From positions 43,873 through 107,872 of the forward strand of contig CAZLEF010000009.1 in NCBI GenBank assembly GCA_964558465.1: a stretch of DNA of 64,000 bases, read 5' to 3'. A program made the translations under genes and the position numbers. The stretch comes from JACJYC01 sp964558465. Its GTDB lineage: Bacteria > Bacteroidota > Bacteroidia > Chitinophagales > Saprospiraceae. Below are positions 49,902-57,142 of this stretch, one piece after another (position 1 is the stretch's first letter; each line of letters starts with the position of its first letter). The notes under the pieces are model-generated. The model made no database searches. It worked only from the letters and a program-made list of their open reading frames with translations, and was not told the DNA's origin.

Positions 49902-51056
49902 ATGGAAGAAACCCTATTCATCGAGCAATTCCAGGCCGGCCATTCTACCAAGGGCGCCGGATACCGATATTTTGTACCCGCAAAGGTGAACCGGCAATGG
50001 AAATGGACAGATTCCAAATTGAGCACCCTTCTTGAGCGGGCTTCCTTTCAGATCGGACAACTCAACTCCTACGCTCACCTGGTACCAAGCATCGACCTGT
50101 TCATCCAGCTGCATGTAACGAAGGAAGCCGTTATTTCCAGCAGAATTGAGGGTACCCGGACCCGAATGGATGAAGCTTTGATGTCGGAAGAAAGCATCGC
50201 TCCGGAACGGAGGGATGACTGGCAGGAAGTGAAGAACTATACCCAGGCTTTGAATGAAGCGGTAGAACAACTGAAAAACCTGCCTTTATCCTCGAGGCTG
50301 ATTCGGGCGGCGCATAAAACCTTGTTACAAGGAGTCAGAGGCGAGCACAAAGCCCCGGGAGAATTTCGCAGAAGCCAAAACTGGATCGGCGGCGCTTCCA
50401 TCGACGATGCCGTATTTGTTCCGCCCGCTCATATTCATATCGAGGAGCTGATGGGCGACCTGGAAAACTTCCTGCACAATGATCAAATTGATGTACCGGC
50501 ATTGATGCGAATAGGCATAGCGCACTATCAGTTCGAAACCATCCATCCATTCCTGGACGGGAACGGACGCATTGGCCGGCTGCTTATCACTTTGTATTTG
50601 GTGAGTGAACAGATCCTGGAACAACCCTTACTTTATTTATCTGATTTTTTTGAACGCGACAAGCGTTTATATTATGATAATCTGAGCGGGGTCCGGGAAA
50701 AGGGAGGCCTTTTACAATGGTTAAAATATTTTTTTGTCGGCATTGAAGAAACCGCCCGAAAGGCATGCCGGACCCTAAGCGAAGTGCTGCAACTAAAGAG
50801 CCGTTTGGAAAATCAATTGCAGGAGAATTGGGGGCGGCGAACATCGCATTCACTGACGCTCCTGAATGCGCTATTCAAAAACCCGGTTGTCAGGGTCAGG
50901 GATGTGGAAGAAAGCTGCAACCTGAGTTCGAAAGCAGCAGGCGATCTGATACAAAGTTTCGAAGCTGCCGGAATCCTCAAAGAACTGACCGGTCAAAGCA
51001 GAAACCGGGTGTTTGTATTTGAAGATTATTTGAATTTGTTCAGTCGGCAAATTTAA
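49902..51056 (+). CDS. Fic family AMPylase-type protein with C-terminal winged helix
   Basis: 384 residues. Fic core motif H215-PFLDGNGRIGR is a complete active site (His, acidic Asp, two Gly, Arg), so transfer of AMP (or another nucleotide) to a hydroxyl side chain is expected. The inhibitory helix motif S79-x-x-x-E83-G84 (SSRIEG) lies upstream of the core, making it a class II Fic that holds itself inactive. An N-terminal Fic_N-like domain spans about 20-110, and the last 80 residues (SLTLLNALFKNPVVRVRDV ... SSKAAGDLIQSFEAAGIL) form a winged helix-turn-helix, probably for DNA binding and self-control at the three half-sites upstream. Targets are unknown. The gene is enclosed by two copies of the same repeat. 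Confidence 0.92.
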   Translation: MEETLFIEQFQAGHSTKGAGYRYFVPAKVNRQWKWTDSKLSTLLERASFQIGQLNSYAHLVPSIDLFIQLHVTKEAVISSRIEGTRTRMDEALMSEESIAPERRDDWQEVKNYTQALNEAVEQLKNLPLSSRLIRAAHKTLLQGVRGEHKAPGEFRRSQNWIGGASIDDAVFVPPAHIHIEELMGDLENFLHNDQIDVPALMRIGIAHYQFETIHPFLDGNGRIGRLLITLYLVSEQILEQPLLYLSDFFERDKRLYYDNLSGVREKGGLLQWLKYFFVGIEETARKACRTLSEVLQLKSRLENQLQENWGRRTSHSLTLLNALFKNPVVRVRDVEESCNLSSKAAGDLIQSFEAAGILKELTGQSRNRVFVFEDYLNLFSRQI

Positions 51057-51133
51057 CTTGCCGAGACGCAGTCTCTTTGCTTTCGTCTCGCTTGAGATAT
51101 GGATTTGAAGTTGCAAACTTCAAATAGCGGCGT
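51055..51133 (+). repeat. Palindromic repeat, long form, right border of the toxin island
   Basis: The copy begins within the Fic stop codon. CGAGACG (51062-51068) and CGTCTCG (51084-51090) form a first stem, ATTTGAAGTT and AACTTCAAAT (51103-51125) a second with 10-bp arms. It matches 49722-49800 along its whole length and 48465-48502 and 40916-40944 in the core. Confidence 0.88.
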
Positions 51134-51278
51134 TTGGGTTAGTAGCGGCAGACTTGGGGACAACGGGGATGCATCACTTCCCTTGAAAAATAAAATAAAA
51201 TTCGGAGCTTTGTCGAACGAAAGGACAAAATCAGCGGTCTTTGTAGCAGAATTGGAAACCGGGTTAATCAAAAAAAAT

Positions 51279-52217
51279 ATGTCCGTAAAAGTTAGCCACT
51301 TAAGTAAAACCTACGGCAAACAGCGCGCTGTCGACCAGATCAGCTTCGAAGCCAGACCCGGCGAAGTGCTGGGTTTCCTCGGCCCGAACGGCGCGGGCAA
51401 GTCGACGACCATGAAAATTATCGCCTGTTTTATTCCGCAAACCGAAGGAGAAGTCAGCGTTTGTGGGTTCGACACGGCTAAAGACGCCATCGAAGTCCGG
51501 AAAAACATCGGATACCTGCCGGAAAACAATCCGCTGTACATCGATATGTACGTCCGGGAATACCTCGGGTTTATCGCAGGCTTGCACAAACTGCCTAACC
51601 CCGGCAAAAGGGTGGCGGAACTGATCGGACTGACCGGTCTGGAGCGCGAACAGCACAAACAGATCCGGGCGCTCTCCAAAGGTTACCGCCAGCGGGTGGG
51701 GTTGGCGCAGGCGCTGTTGCACGATCCGCCCGTTCTGATCCTCGACGAACCCACCTCGGGCCTGGATCCCAACCAGCTTGCCGAAATCAGGGGATTGATC
51801 AAAAAACTGGGTGAGGAAAAAACCATCATCTTTTCTTCCCATATCATGCAGGAGGTACAGGCGATCTGCGACCGGGTGGTGATCATCGATAAAGGGAAGA
51901 TCGTAGCCGACGACCCGATCCGGAACCTCACCTCCCGCATGCAGGGCAGCCAATCGGTTGTTGTGGAATTTATCGGGACTGCGTCCGCCGAAAAACTGCA
52001 GGCCGTCTCCGGGGTACTGAAGGCTACCCGCGTTGAAGGCAAAAAATGGCGGCTGGATGCGGTGAAAGGCCAGGATGTTCGCCCGGCAATTTTTAAATTT
52101 GCCGTCGACAACCAGCTGACCCTGCTGGAAATGCGGCAGGAAGAAATGGAAATGGAGGATGTTTTCCGCTCTTTGACCGCCGGTGAACCGGCCGGGGGAA
52201 AAGGAAAAAAAGCCTGA
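51279..52217 (+). CDS. gldA: Gliding motility ABC transporter ATP-binding protein GldA
   Basis: 312 residues from the ATG at 51279; the longer open frame runs back into the repeat and is not coding. MSVKVSHLSKTYGKQRAVDQ is the GldA-like start, with Walker A GPNGAGKSTT, the Q-loop region, signature LSKGYRQRVGLAQAL, Walker B PVLILDEPTSGLDP and the H-loop SSHIMQEVQ. A C-terminal extension of about 90 residues (SVVVEFIGTASAEKL ...) is typical. GldA works with the membrane proteins GldF and GldG in an ABC transporter needed for gliding in Flavobacterium. It is followed by an unknown exported protein (5-base gap) and gldF. Confidence 0.9.
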   Translation: MSVKVSHLSKTYGKQRAVDQISFEARPGEVLGFLGPNGAGKSTTMKIIACFIPQTEGEVSVCGFDTAKDAIEVRKNIGYLPENNPLYIDMYVREYLGFIAGLHKLPNPGKRVAELIGLTGLEREQHKQIRALSKGYRQRVGLAQALLHDPPVLILDEPTSGLDPNQLAEIRGLIKKLGEEKTIIFSSHIMQEVQAICDRVVIIDKGKIVADDPIRNLTSRMQGSQSVVVEFIGTASAEKLQAVSGVLKATRVEGKKWRLDAVKGQDVRPAIFKFAVDNQLTLLEMRQEEMEMEDVFRSLTAGEPAGGKGKKA

Positions 52218-52222
52218 AACGG

Positions 52223-52891
52223 ATGCGACCTGTTTATATCATTTTATGCTCCTTGATTGCCGGGCCTCTTTTGTCCGCTCAAACCGACAGCATCCTGCTG
52301 ACGAATGATTTTCACTTCCGGGACGGTGTTTATTTTACCTTTGCCGCATTCCGGGCCAATACCCCGGATATTCCGGTCGAACGCCTGGAAGGCCGGTTGG
52401 TGACCAATGCGGAAACCCTGGTCACCAAATCCGATTATCTGGCGGTCAAAACGGATTCCGGCCCCGAAACGATCGCCCTGAATACCATCTGGGCAGTTTG
52501 CCTCGACGGCCTGGCGTACCTACCCGTTCCGGTAAACGACCCTTCCTTTGCCGCCTTCGCTCAATTGCAAACGCTGGGCCGGCTGGGGTATTTCGACTAC
52601 CCTGAAACCATCGATAAAAAGGTGCGGATAACCGCGTATAACCCGGTTAACGGGTTGCCTTTCCGCTCCGCCGATGTTTCGCGGCCCGAGGTGAGTATCC
52701 GGCCCGGTATCCTGGATTTTAAAACCGGCGAGGTATTGGCCGCCGATCAATTTAACCTGAAACGCCTGACCGGCTCAGACCCTCAGATCAGCAAAGCGCT
52801 GGAACTGCATACCGGCGACCTGACGCCCGATGCCTGCTTTCGCCTGATCACGGCCTATAACCGGCAGAACGCCTTATATTTGCCCAAATAA
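52223..52891 (+). CDS. Exported protein of unknown function between gldA and gldF
   Basis: 222 residues with a signal peptide (about 1-19, ending LLSAQ). The mature part is beta-rich: FHFRDGVYFTFAAFRANTPD opens it, and ALNTIWAVCLDGLAYLPVPV and VSIRPGILDFKTGEV follow; a C-terminal helix has CFRLITAYNRQNALYLPK. No family recognised. It starts 5 bases after gldA and ends 11 before gldF, so all three are almost certainly one transcript. The insertion of an exported protein between two gliding ABC genes suggests a role at the envelope in the same process, but there is no direct evidence. Confidence 0.75.
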   Translation: MRPVYIILCSLIAGPLLSAQTDSILLTNDFHFRDGVYFTFAAFRANTPDIPVERLEGRLVTNAETLVTKSDYLAVKTDSGPETIALNTIWAVCLDGLAYLPVPVNDPSFAAFAQLQTLGRLGYFDYPETIDKKVRITAYNPVNGLPFRSADVSRPEVSIRPGILDFKTGEVLAADQFNLKRLTGSDPQISKALELHTGDLTPDACFRLITAYNRQNALYLPK

Positions 52892-52902
52892 CCCGCCAAT
52901 TC

Positions 52903-53634
52903 ATGCTGAGCATCTATAAAAAGGAGATCAACGCTTTTTTCAGTTCCCTGATCGGATACATTGCGATCGGCGTTTTCCTGATCATTTTGGGGTTGGTCAT
53001 GTTTGTTTTTCCGGATACGAGCCTGCTGAATTACCGGGTGGCATCCCTCGAGCAATTGTTTGGTATGGCGCCGCTCATTTTTATGTTCCTGATCCCGGCG
53101 CTCACCATGCGTTCATTTGCAGAGGAAACCCAAACGGGCACGATTGAATTGCTGGCTACCCGTCCGGTATCGGATACGGCCATTGTCATGGGCAAGTTCC
53201 TGGCCTGCCTGACCCTGGTGGTCTTTGCCCTGCTGCCCACCCTGTTGTATTATTTAACGGTTTACCAGCTCGGCATCCCAAAAGGGAATATCGACGCCGG
53301 CGCCACCGCCGGTTCTTATCTGGGGCTGTTTTTACTGGCGGGTATTTTTACTGCCATCGGCCTGTTCGCTTCTTCCCTGACCAGCAACCAGATCGTGGCC
53401 TTCATCCTGGCGGCTCTCCTGTGTTTTTTGTTGCATTACGGGATGTACTATTTCAGCCAGTTGCCCCTGTTTTACGGCAAATCCGACGACCTGATCCAGC
53501 TTTTTGGCATCGAAGACCATTACCGTTCCATCAGCCGGGGTATCCTGGATACCCGCGACCTGATCTATTTCCTCTCAGTCACGGCTTTGTTTATTGCTAT
53601 GACGGTCACGTCTCTCGGGCGGCGGAAGTGGTAG
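52903..53634 (+). CDS. gldF: Gliding motility ABC transporter permease GldF
   Basis: 243 residues with six membrane helices. MLSIYKKEINAFFSSLIGYI is the standard GldF start, followed by a periplasmic loop FPDTSLLNYRVASLEQLF and the signature RSFAEETQTGTIELLATRPV. It pairs with GldA (ATPase) and normally with GldG, a membrane protein encoded directly after it. Here gldG does not follow: after the stop comes a microsatellite and a gene on the other strand. GldG may be encoded elsewhere or has been lost. Confidence 0.93.
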   Translation: MLSIYKKEINAFFSSLIGYIAIGVFLIILGLVMFVFPDTSLLNYRVASLEQLFGMAPLIFMFLIPALTMRSFAEETQTGTIELLATRPVSDTAIVMGKFLACLTLVVFALLPTLLYYLTVYQLGIPKGNIDAGATAGSYLGLFLLAGIFTAIGLFASSLTSNQIVAFILAALLCFLLHYGMYYFSQLPLFYGKSDDLIQLFGIEDHYRSISRGILDTRDLIYFLSVTALFIAMTVTSLGRRKW

Positions 53635-53640
53635 GTTGGC

Positions 53641-53831
53641 GGTCTTCAGTCTACAGTCCTGCAGTCCGCAGTCCGCAGTCTTCAGTCTTCAGTCCATTAT
53701 CTGCCATCAACCGTCCGCCCTCACCGTTCACCCTCTCACCCTCTCACCTCTCACCCTCTCACCGCTCACCCTCTCACCGCTCACCCCTCACCCCTCTCAC
53801 CCCTCACCCCTCTCACCCCTCACCCTCTCTC
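53641..53831. repeat. Low-complexity tandem repeats after gldF
   Basis: 53641-53695 is a 7-base repeat (CTTCAGT / CCGCAGT). 53721-53831 is an 8-base repeat, CTCTCACC, varying to CCCTCACC and CGCTCACC. Both are on a strongly strand-asymmetric C/T-rich background. They replace the position where gldG is normally found and extend into the end of the following minus-strand gene. Confidence 0.88.
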
Positions 53832-54109
53832 ATCAAACTCCAAGCCTCCGCCTTCCCCGAAAACATCGCCTTCGTCTGCGGCCAGACCGAGCGGAACAGT
53901 TCCGAGTTCCGGTAGGCCTCCAGCGCCTGTGCGCTTTCCCATTCGCTGAAGGTGAAAAACAGATTGTTTTGATCAGCGCTTCGCCATAATTCCAGCCGCA
54001 TGCAACCCGGGAAAAAACGGATCTGATCGAAGGTCCGGGCGAATAAATCCTCAAATTCAGCGCACTTTTCGGGTTGAAATTGCAGTTTTACCAGTCTTTT
54101 TACCACCAT
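53813..54109 (-). CDS. ABM-fold (antibiotic biosynthesis monooxygenase-like) protein
   Basis: 98 residues from the ATG at 54109; the frame is open upstream but MVVKRLVKLQFQPEKCAEFE is a natural start. The ferredoxin-like fold pattern is visible: strand, helix CAEFEDLFARTFDQIRFFPG, strand CMRLELWRSADQNNLFFTF, SEWESAQALEAYRNSELFR. Members act as small monooxygenases or heme-degrading enzymes; no catalytic residue can be named. The last six residues, MREGEG, are coded by the microsatellite, so the tail has been made by repeat expansion. Confidence 0.8.
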   Translation of the reverse strand: MVVKRLVKLQFQPEKCAEFEDLFARTFDQIRFFPGCMRLELWRSADQNNLFFTFSEWESAQALEAYRNSELFRSVWPQTKAMFSGKAEAWSLMREGEG

Positions 54110-54229
54110 TTTTGATAAAAGTTGAAAAAAATAAAAAAAAGTTTTACAATTATTTGTTTGCATCGCGGAATCGTCTTATCTTGCGAAACAAATCATTGAT
54201 TCCTGTTTTAAATTTTAAAATAATACAAC

Positions 54230-54964
54230 ATGATCAGAGAAGATCGAATGGAGCTGAACGATCGATTCATCAAGGTCTTTAAACTGCTTGAAGAACGCGG
54301 CGACATCATCCTGAACGACCGCGGCGGCAAAGGCCTTGGGGATTTCGCCCATAAGGTCCTGGGCAATCGGGCCTACGGCCATATCGTTCGGGCTTATCTC
54401 AACTCAGACGACAAACGTTGCATCGATTACCGCCAGGCTCGCATCCTTTGCCGGGAATACGGCGTCAATGAAGCCTTCCTGATCGACGGCATCGGCACGC
54501 CTTTTGGCATGGATCTTCCGCAACAAATCCTGCCTGCCCAAAATGACAAAAAGGTATCCAATATCCTTTTTACCTCCGTTGAGGCATTTGCAGGTACGGC
54601 TGTAGACGCCAGCAGCTTCACCCGTGAAGACCTCGATTTTTTTACCATCCCGGGGTTGAACGGCGCCGGCCTGGTCGCATTCCCGATCAAAGGTAATTCT
54701 ATGGAACCGGTTATTATGGACGGCGACGTCGTCGTTTGCCGGGAGATCAGCGGCGTTAACGAGATCCGGGATAATAAAATATACGCCGTGCGAAGCAACG
54801 GCTCCCTTTGGGTCAAATACGTTCAGCGGATTCAAAACGCCAAAGGACGCACCACCCACCTCAAACTGATCTCGGCCAATCACCTCGAACATGATCCGTT
54901 TGTGGAAGAAGTGAACGAATATACCCGTCTCTATCAGGTAATCCGCAGGATCAGCGATTTATGA
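54230..54964 (+). CDS. LexA/CI-type repressor with S24 peptidase domain
   Basis: 244 residues. The N-terminal part (about 10-90) is a helical DNA-binding-like domain with FAHKVLGNRAYGHIVRAYLN and CREYGVNEAFLIDG, the usual C1-repressor family pattern. The C-terminal S24 domain has the nucleophile Ser157 in GNSMEPVIMDGDVVV and the general base Lys196 in SLWVKYVQR, so self-cleavage is possible. It could be a stress or phage-type repressor, yet no phage genes are near. Its own terminator is 160 bases downstream. A cleavage site (Ala-Gly or similar) before the Ser was not identified with certainty; F-A-G at 120-122 is a candidate. Confidence 0.82.
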   Translation: MIREDRMELNDRFIKVFKLLEERGDIILNDRGGKGLGDFAHKVLGNRAYGHIVRAYLNSDDKRCIDYRQARILCREYGVNEAFLIDGIGTPFGMDLPQQILPAQNDKKVSNILFTSVEAFAGTAVDASSFTREDLDFFTIPGLNGAGLVAFPIKGNSMEPVIMDGDVVVCREISGVNEIRDNKIYAVRSNGSLWVKYVQRIQNAKGRTTHLKLISANHLEHDPFVEEVNEYTRLYQVIRRISDL

Positions 54965-55049
54965 TAATCGGTTGACGGCTGACGTTCCAGGGTATAGTGG
55001 CGAACTTTTGCACGATGCTCGCATCCAGGCTAAGCCTTTTTACGGTCCA

Positions 55050-55066
55050 CCTACGCCTGTGGCGTG
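55050..55066. repeat. Single CCTGTGGCGTGGC palindrome copy
   Basis: In the spacer after the repressor, CTACGCCTGTGGCGTGGCA is one half-copy of the palindrome found twice in tandem at 55873-55926. The rest of 54965-55124 shows nothing else. Confidence 0.5.
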
Positions 55067-55124
55067 GCAAGCCGTCCACCGTCTACCATCCACCAAAAAA
55101 ATACTTTTATCCTGCTGTGCTTTA

Positions 55125-55155
55125 AACCTTCCGGTCAATTCCGGAAGGTTTTTTG
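55125..55155 (+). terminator. Rho-independent terminator after the S24 repressor
   Basis: AACCTTCCGG (55125-55134) and CCGGAAGGTT (55141-55150) form perfect 10-bp arms, loop TCAATT, followed by TTTT and G. It is a textbook terminator. Confidence 0.92.
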
Positions 55156-55183
55156 TTTATTGTCTGAAAAAATATGACCTTTG
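55152..55183 (+). promoter_or_regulatory. Possible promoter of the FKBP-trmD region
   Basis: TTTG (55152-55155), 20 bases, then GACCTTTG (55176-55183), one base off TAnnTTTG. The FKBP start codon is at 55213. It begins in the T-run of the terminator. Confidence 0.35.
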
Positions 55184-55212
55184 CGTTTTGTTCATAAAAA
55201 CAGACCCGGCCA

Positions 55213-55872
55213 ATGAAAAATTTCATAACCATTTTGCCTTTTTGGGCATTCTGTACCTTTTCCTTCATCTCTACTAACGCACAAAACAACATGGATTCAG
55301 TTAGCTACAGCCTGGGTGTGCTGATCGCCCAAAACCTCAAACAACAGGGCATCACCAATGTAGACCCGGCCTCCGTAGCAAAAGGCGTAGCCGATATGCT
55401 CAAAGGCCAACCCGCAATGGAGGTCGATGTTTGCAACCAGATCGTGCAACAGGAAATGGAATCCAGCCAATCCAAACAATACCTGCCGGTGATCGAAGCC
55501 GGTAAAAAATTCCTGGCTGAGAACGCCAAACGCGAAGGCGTGACCGTATTGCCCAGCGGACTTCAGTACGAAGTCATGAAAAAAGGCGACGGCCCCCAGC
55601 CCGTTAAAACCGATAAAGTTACGGTTCATTACCACGGCACCTTGATGGACGGAACCGTTTTCGACAGCTCCGTTCAACGCGGGTCGCCCGCCACCTTCGG
55701 CGTTACCCAGGTCATCCAGGGTTGGGTGGAAGCCCTTCAACTGATGCATGTCGGGGATAAATGGAAATTGTTTATTCCTTCCAACCTGGGCTATGGCAGC
55801 CGCGCTGCCGGCGCCAAGATCGGACCTTACTCCACCCTGGTTTTTGAAGTGGAACTTATCAAGATTAACTAG
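55213..55872 (+). CDS. FKBP-type peptidyl-prolyl isomerase (Mip/FkpA-like)
   Basis: 219 residues with a signal peptide (to about 23, STNAQ). A helical dimerisation domain (about 28-110) of FkpA/Mip type leads to the FKBP domain (about 118-217) with VTVHYHGTLMDGTVFDSS, VIQGWVEALQLMHVGDKW and IPSNLGYGSRAAGAKI. The active-site aromatic and Asp residues (Tyr in VHYHG, Asp in VFDSS, Trp in GWVEAL, Tyr in LGYG) are present. It speeds proline isomerisation in exported proteins, likely in the periplasm. The gene is followed by two exact 27-base repeats and then trmD. Confidence 0.92.
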   Translation: MKNFITILPFWAFCTFSFISTNAQNNMDSVSYSLGVLIAQNLKQQGITNVDPASVAKGVADMLKGQPAMEVDVCNQIVQQEMESSQSKQYLPVIEAGKKFLAENAKREGVTVLPSGLQYEVMKKGDGPQPVKTDKVTVHYHGTLMDGTVFDSSVQRGSPATFGVTQVIQGWVEALQLMHVGDKWKLFIPSNLGYGSRAAGAKIGPYSTLVFEVELIKIN

Positions 55873-55926
55873 CCACGCCACAGGCGTGGCCAGCATCCAC
55901 CACGCCACAGGCGTGGCCAGCATCCA
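55873..55926. repeat. Two exact 27-base palindromic repeat units
   Basis: The units 55873-55899 and 55900-55926 are identical: CCACGCCACAGGCGTGG (a palindrome) plus CCAGCATCCA. Related palindromes are at 29769, 29879 and 55050. They lie immediately before the trmD start region and may add hairpins to a shared mRNA. Confidence 0.9.
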
Positions 55927-55945
55927 GCATCTATCATCCAGTTCC

Positions 55946-56632
55946 GTGCGCATAGACATCATCACCGTTCACCCCGAATTGCTTGCCGGCCCTTTCGAAC
56001 ATTCCATCCTGAAAAGGGCCCGCGAGAAAGGATTGCTGCAAGTCAACCTCATTGATTTGCGGGCATTTGGCATTGGCCGGCACAAACAGGTGGATGATTA
56101 TCAGTTTGGCGGCGGGGCAGGCATGGTGATGATGGTGGAACCGCTGGCCAATTGTATCGAACACCTTCAGAAAAACTGCCTGTACGATGAGGTCATCTAC
56201 CTCACGCCGGATGGGCTTCGACTCGAACAACGCCTCTGCAACCGCCTTTCCCTGAAGGAAAACCTGTTGCTGATCTGCGGCCATTACAAGGGTATCGACG
56301 AAAGGATCAGAACGCATTATGTGACCATGGAAATTTCCATCGGCGATTACGTGTTATCGGGTGGCGAACTCGCGGCCGCAGTCCTCGTTGATGCGCTTGG
56401 CCGTTTGCTGCCCGGTGTCCTGAATGATGAAACGTCTGCCTTGCTGGATTCTTTCCAGGACGACCTGCTGGCGCCGCCCGTTTATACGCGCCCGGCGGAA
56501 TTCCGGGGTTGGACCGTGCCGGAAGTATTGCTCGGCGGCAATTTCAAATTGATCGAGGCCTGGCGCAGTGAACAGGCGCTGGAGCGAACCAGACAACGAA
56601 GACCTGATCTCTTGCAAAAAGATGAACAATAA
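55946..56632 (+). CDS. trmD: tRNA (guanine-37-N1)-methyltransferase
   Basis: 228 residues from GTG 55946, giving MRIDIITVHPELLAGPFEHS, the normal TrmD start; the frame upstream continues into repeats and the FKBP gene and is not coding. The trefoil-knot AdoMet site shows as YLTPDGLRLEQ, LLICGHYKGIDERI and SIGDYVLSGGELAAAVLVDA; FQDDLLAPPVYTRPAEFRG is the catalytic region that holds the general-base Asp. It methylates G37 of tRNAs reading CUN, CCN and CGG codons and prevents frameshifting. Usual neighbours rimM, rpsP and rplS are not here. Its last 11 bases overlap the biotin carrier gene. Confidence 0.94.
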   Translation: MRIDIITVHPELLAGPFEHSILKRAREKGLLQVNLIDLRAFGIGRHKQVDDYQFGGGAGMVMMVEPLANCIEHLQKNCLYDEVIYLTPDGLRLEQRLCNRLSLKENLLLICGHYKGIDERIRTHYVTMEISIGDYVLSGGELAAAVLVDALGRLLPGVLNDETSALLDSFQDDLLAPPVYTRPAEFRGWTVPEVLLGGNFKLIEAWRSEQALERTRQRRPDLLQKDEQ

Positions 56633-57101
56633 TTTCAAAATTTTTGTCAACGACCAGTGGGAGTGGGACGCGGGGTCCCTGGCCAACGCGGATTTTATCC
56701 GCGAAAAGGGCAACCGTTACCACGTGATCCGCGAAGGAAAGTCTTTCCATGCTGAACTTTTATCTTCCGACCCGGAAAATAAAACGTATACTTTTCGGAT
56801 CGGCGGGGAAAATTTTACCGTCCGCCTGGAAACCGAACTGGATCAGCTCATCAACCGGATGGGGCTGCGCAAAGGCAAATCCCATGTCATGAAAGAGGTC
56901 AGGGCCCCGATGCCGGGGCTGGTGCTGCAAATCCTGGTGCAACCCGGCGCTGCGGTCGAAAAAGATGACCCCCTGCTGATCCTGGAGGCCATGAAAATGG
57001 AAAATGTGATCAAAGCAACCGGGGAAGGTGTCGTCAAAAAAATCCGGGTGGAAAAAGGCGCCGCCGTTGACAAGGGCGTTGTTCTGATCGAAATGTCGTA
57101 G
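56622..57101 (+). CDS. Biotin carboxyl carrier protein (biotin-dependent carboxylase subunit)
   Basis: 159 residues from the ATG at 56622, inside the trmD end. A N-terminal domain of about 85 residues (HVIREGKSFHAELLSSD ... RIGGENFTVRLE) precedes a biotinyl domain with MPGLVLQILVQPGAAVEKDD and the biotin attachment Lys125 in EAMKMEN. This is the form used by propionyl-/methylmalonyl- or acyl-CoA carboxylases of Bacteroidota. Carboxylase subunits are not adjacent. Overlap with trmD means the two genes are translated from one mRNA. Confidence 0.9.
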   Translation: MNNNFKIFVNDQWEWDAGSLANADFIREKGNRYHVIREGKSFHAELLSSDPENKTYTFRIGGENFTVRLETELDQLINRMGLRKGKSHVMKEVRAPMPGLVLQILVQPGAAVEKDDPLLILEAMKMENVIKATGEGVVKKIRVEKGAAVDKGVVLIEMS

Positions 57102-57142
57102 CAGGGCCGCCGCCAACGGCCCATCATCCACAACCCTGAAAC

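Noticed and set aside
53641..53831. Possible CRISPR-like array
   Set aside because: Units of 7-8 bases without unique spacers are microsatellites; no cas genes are near.
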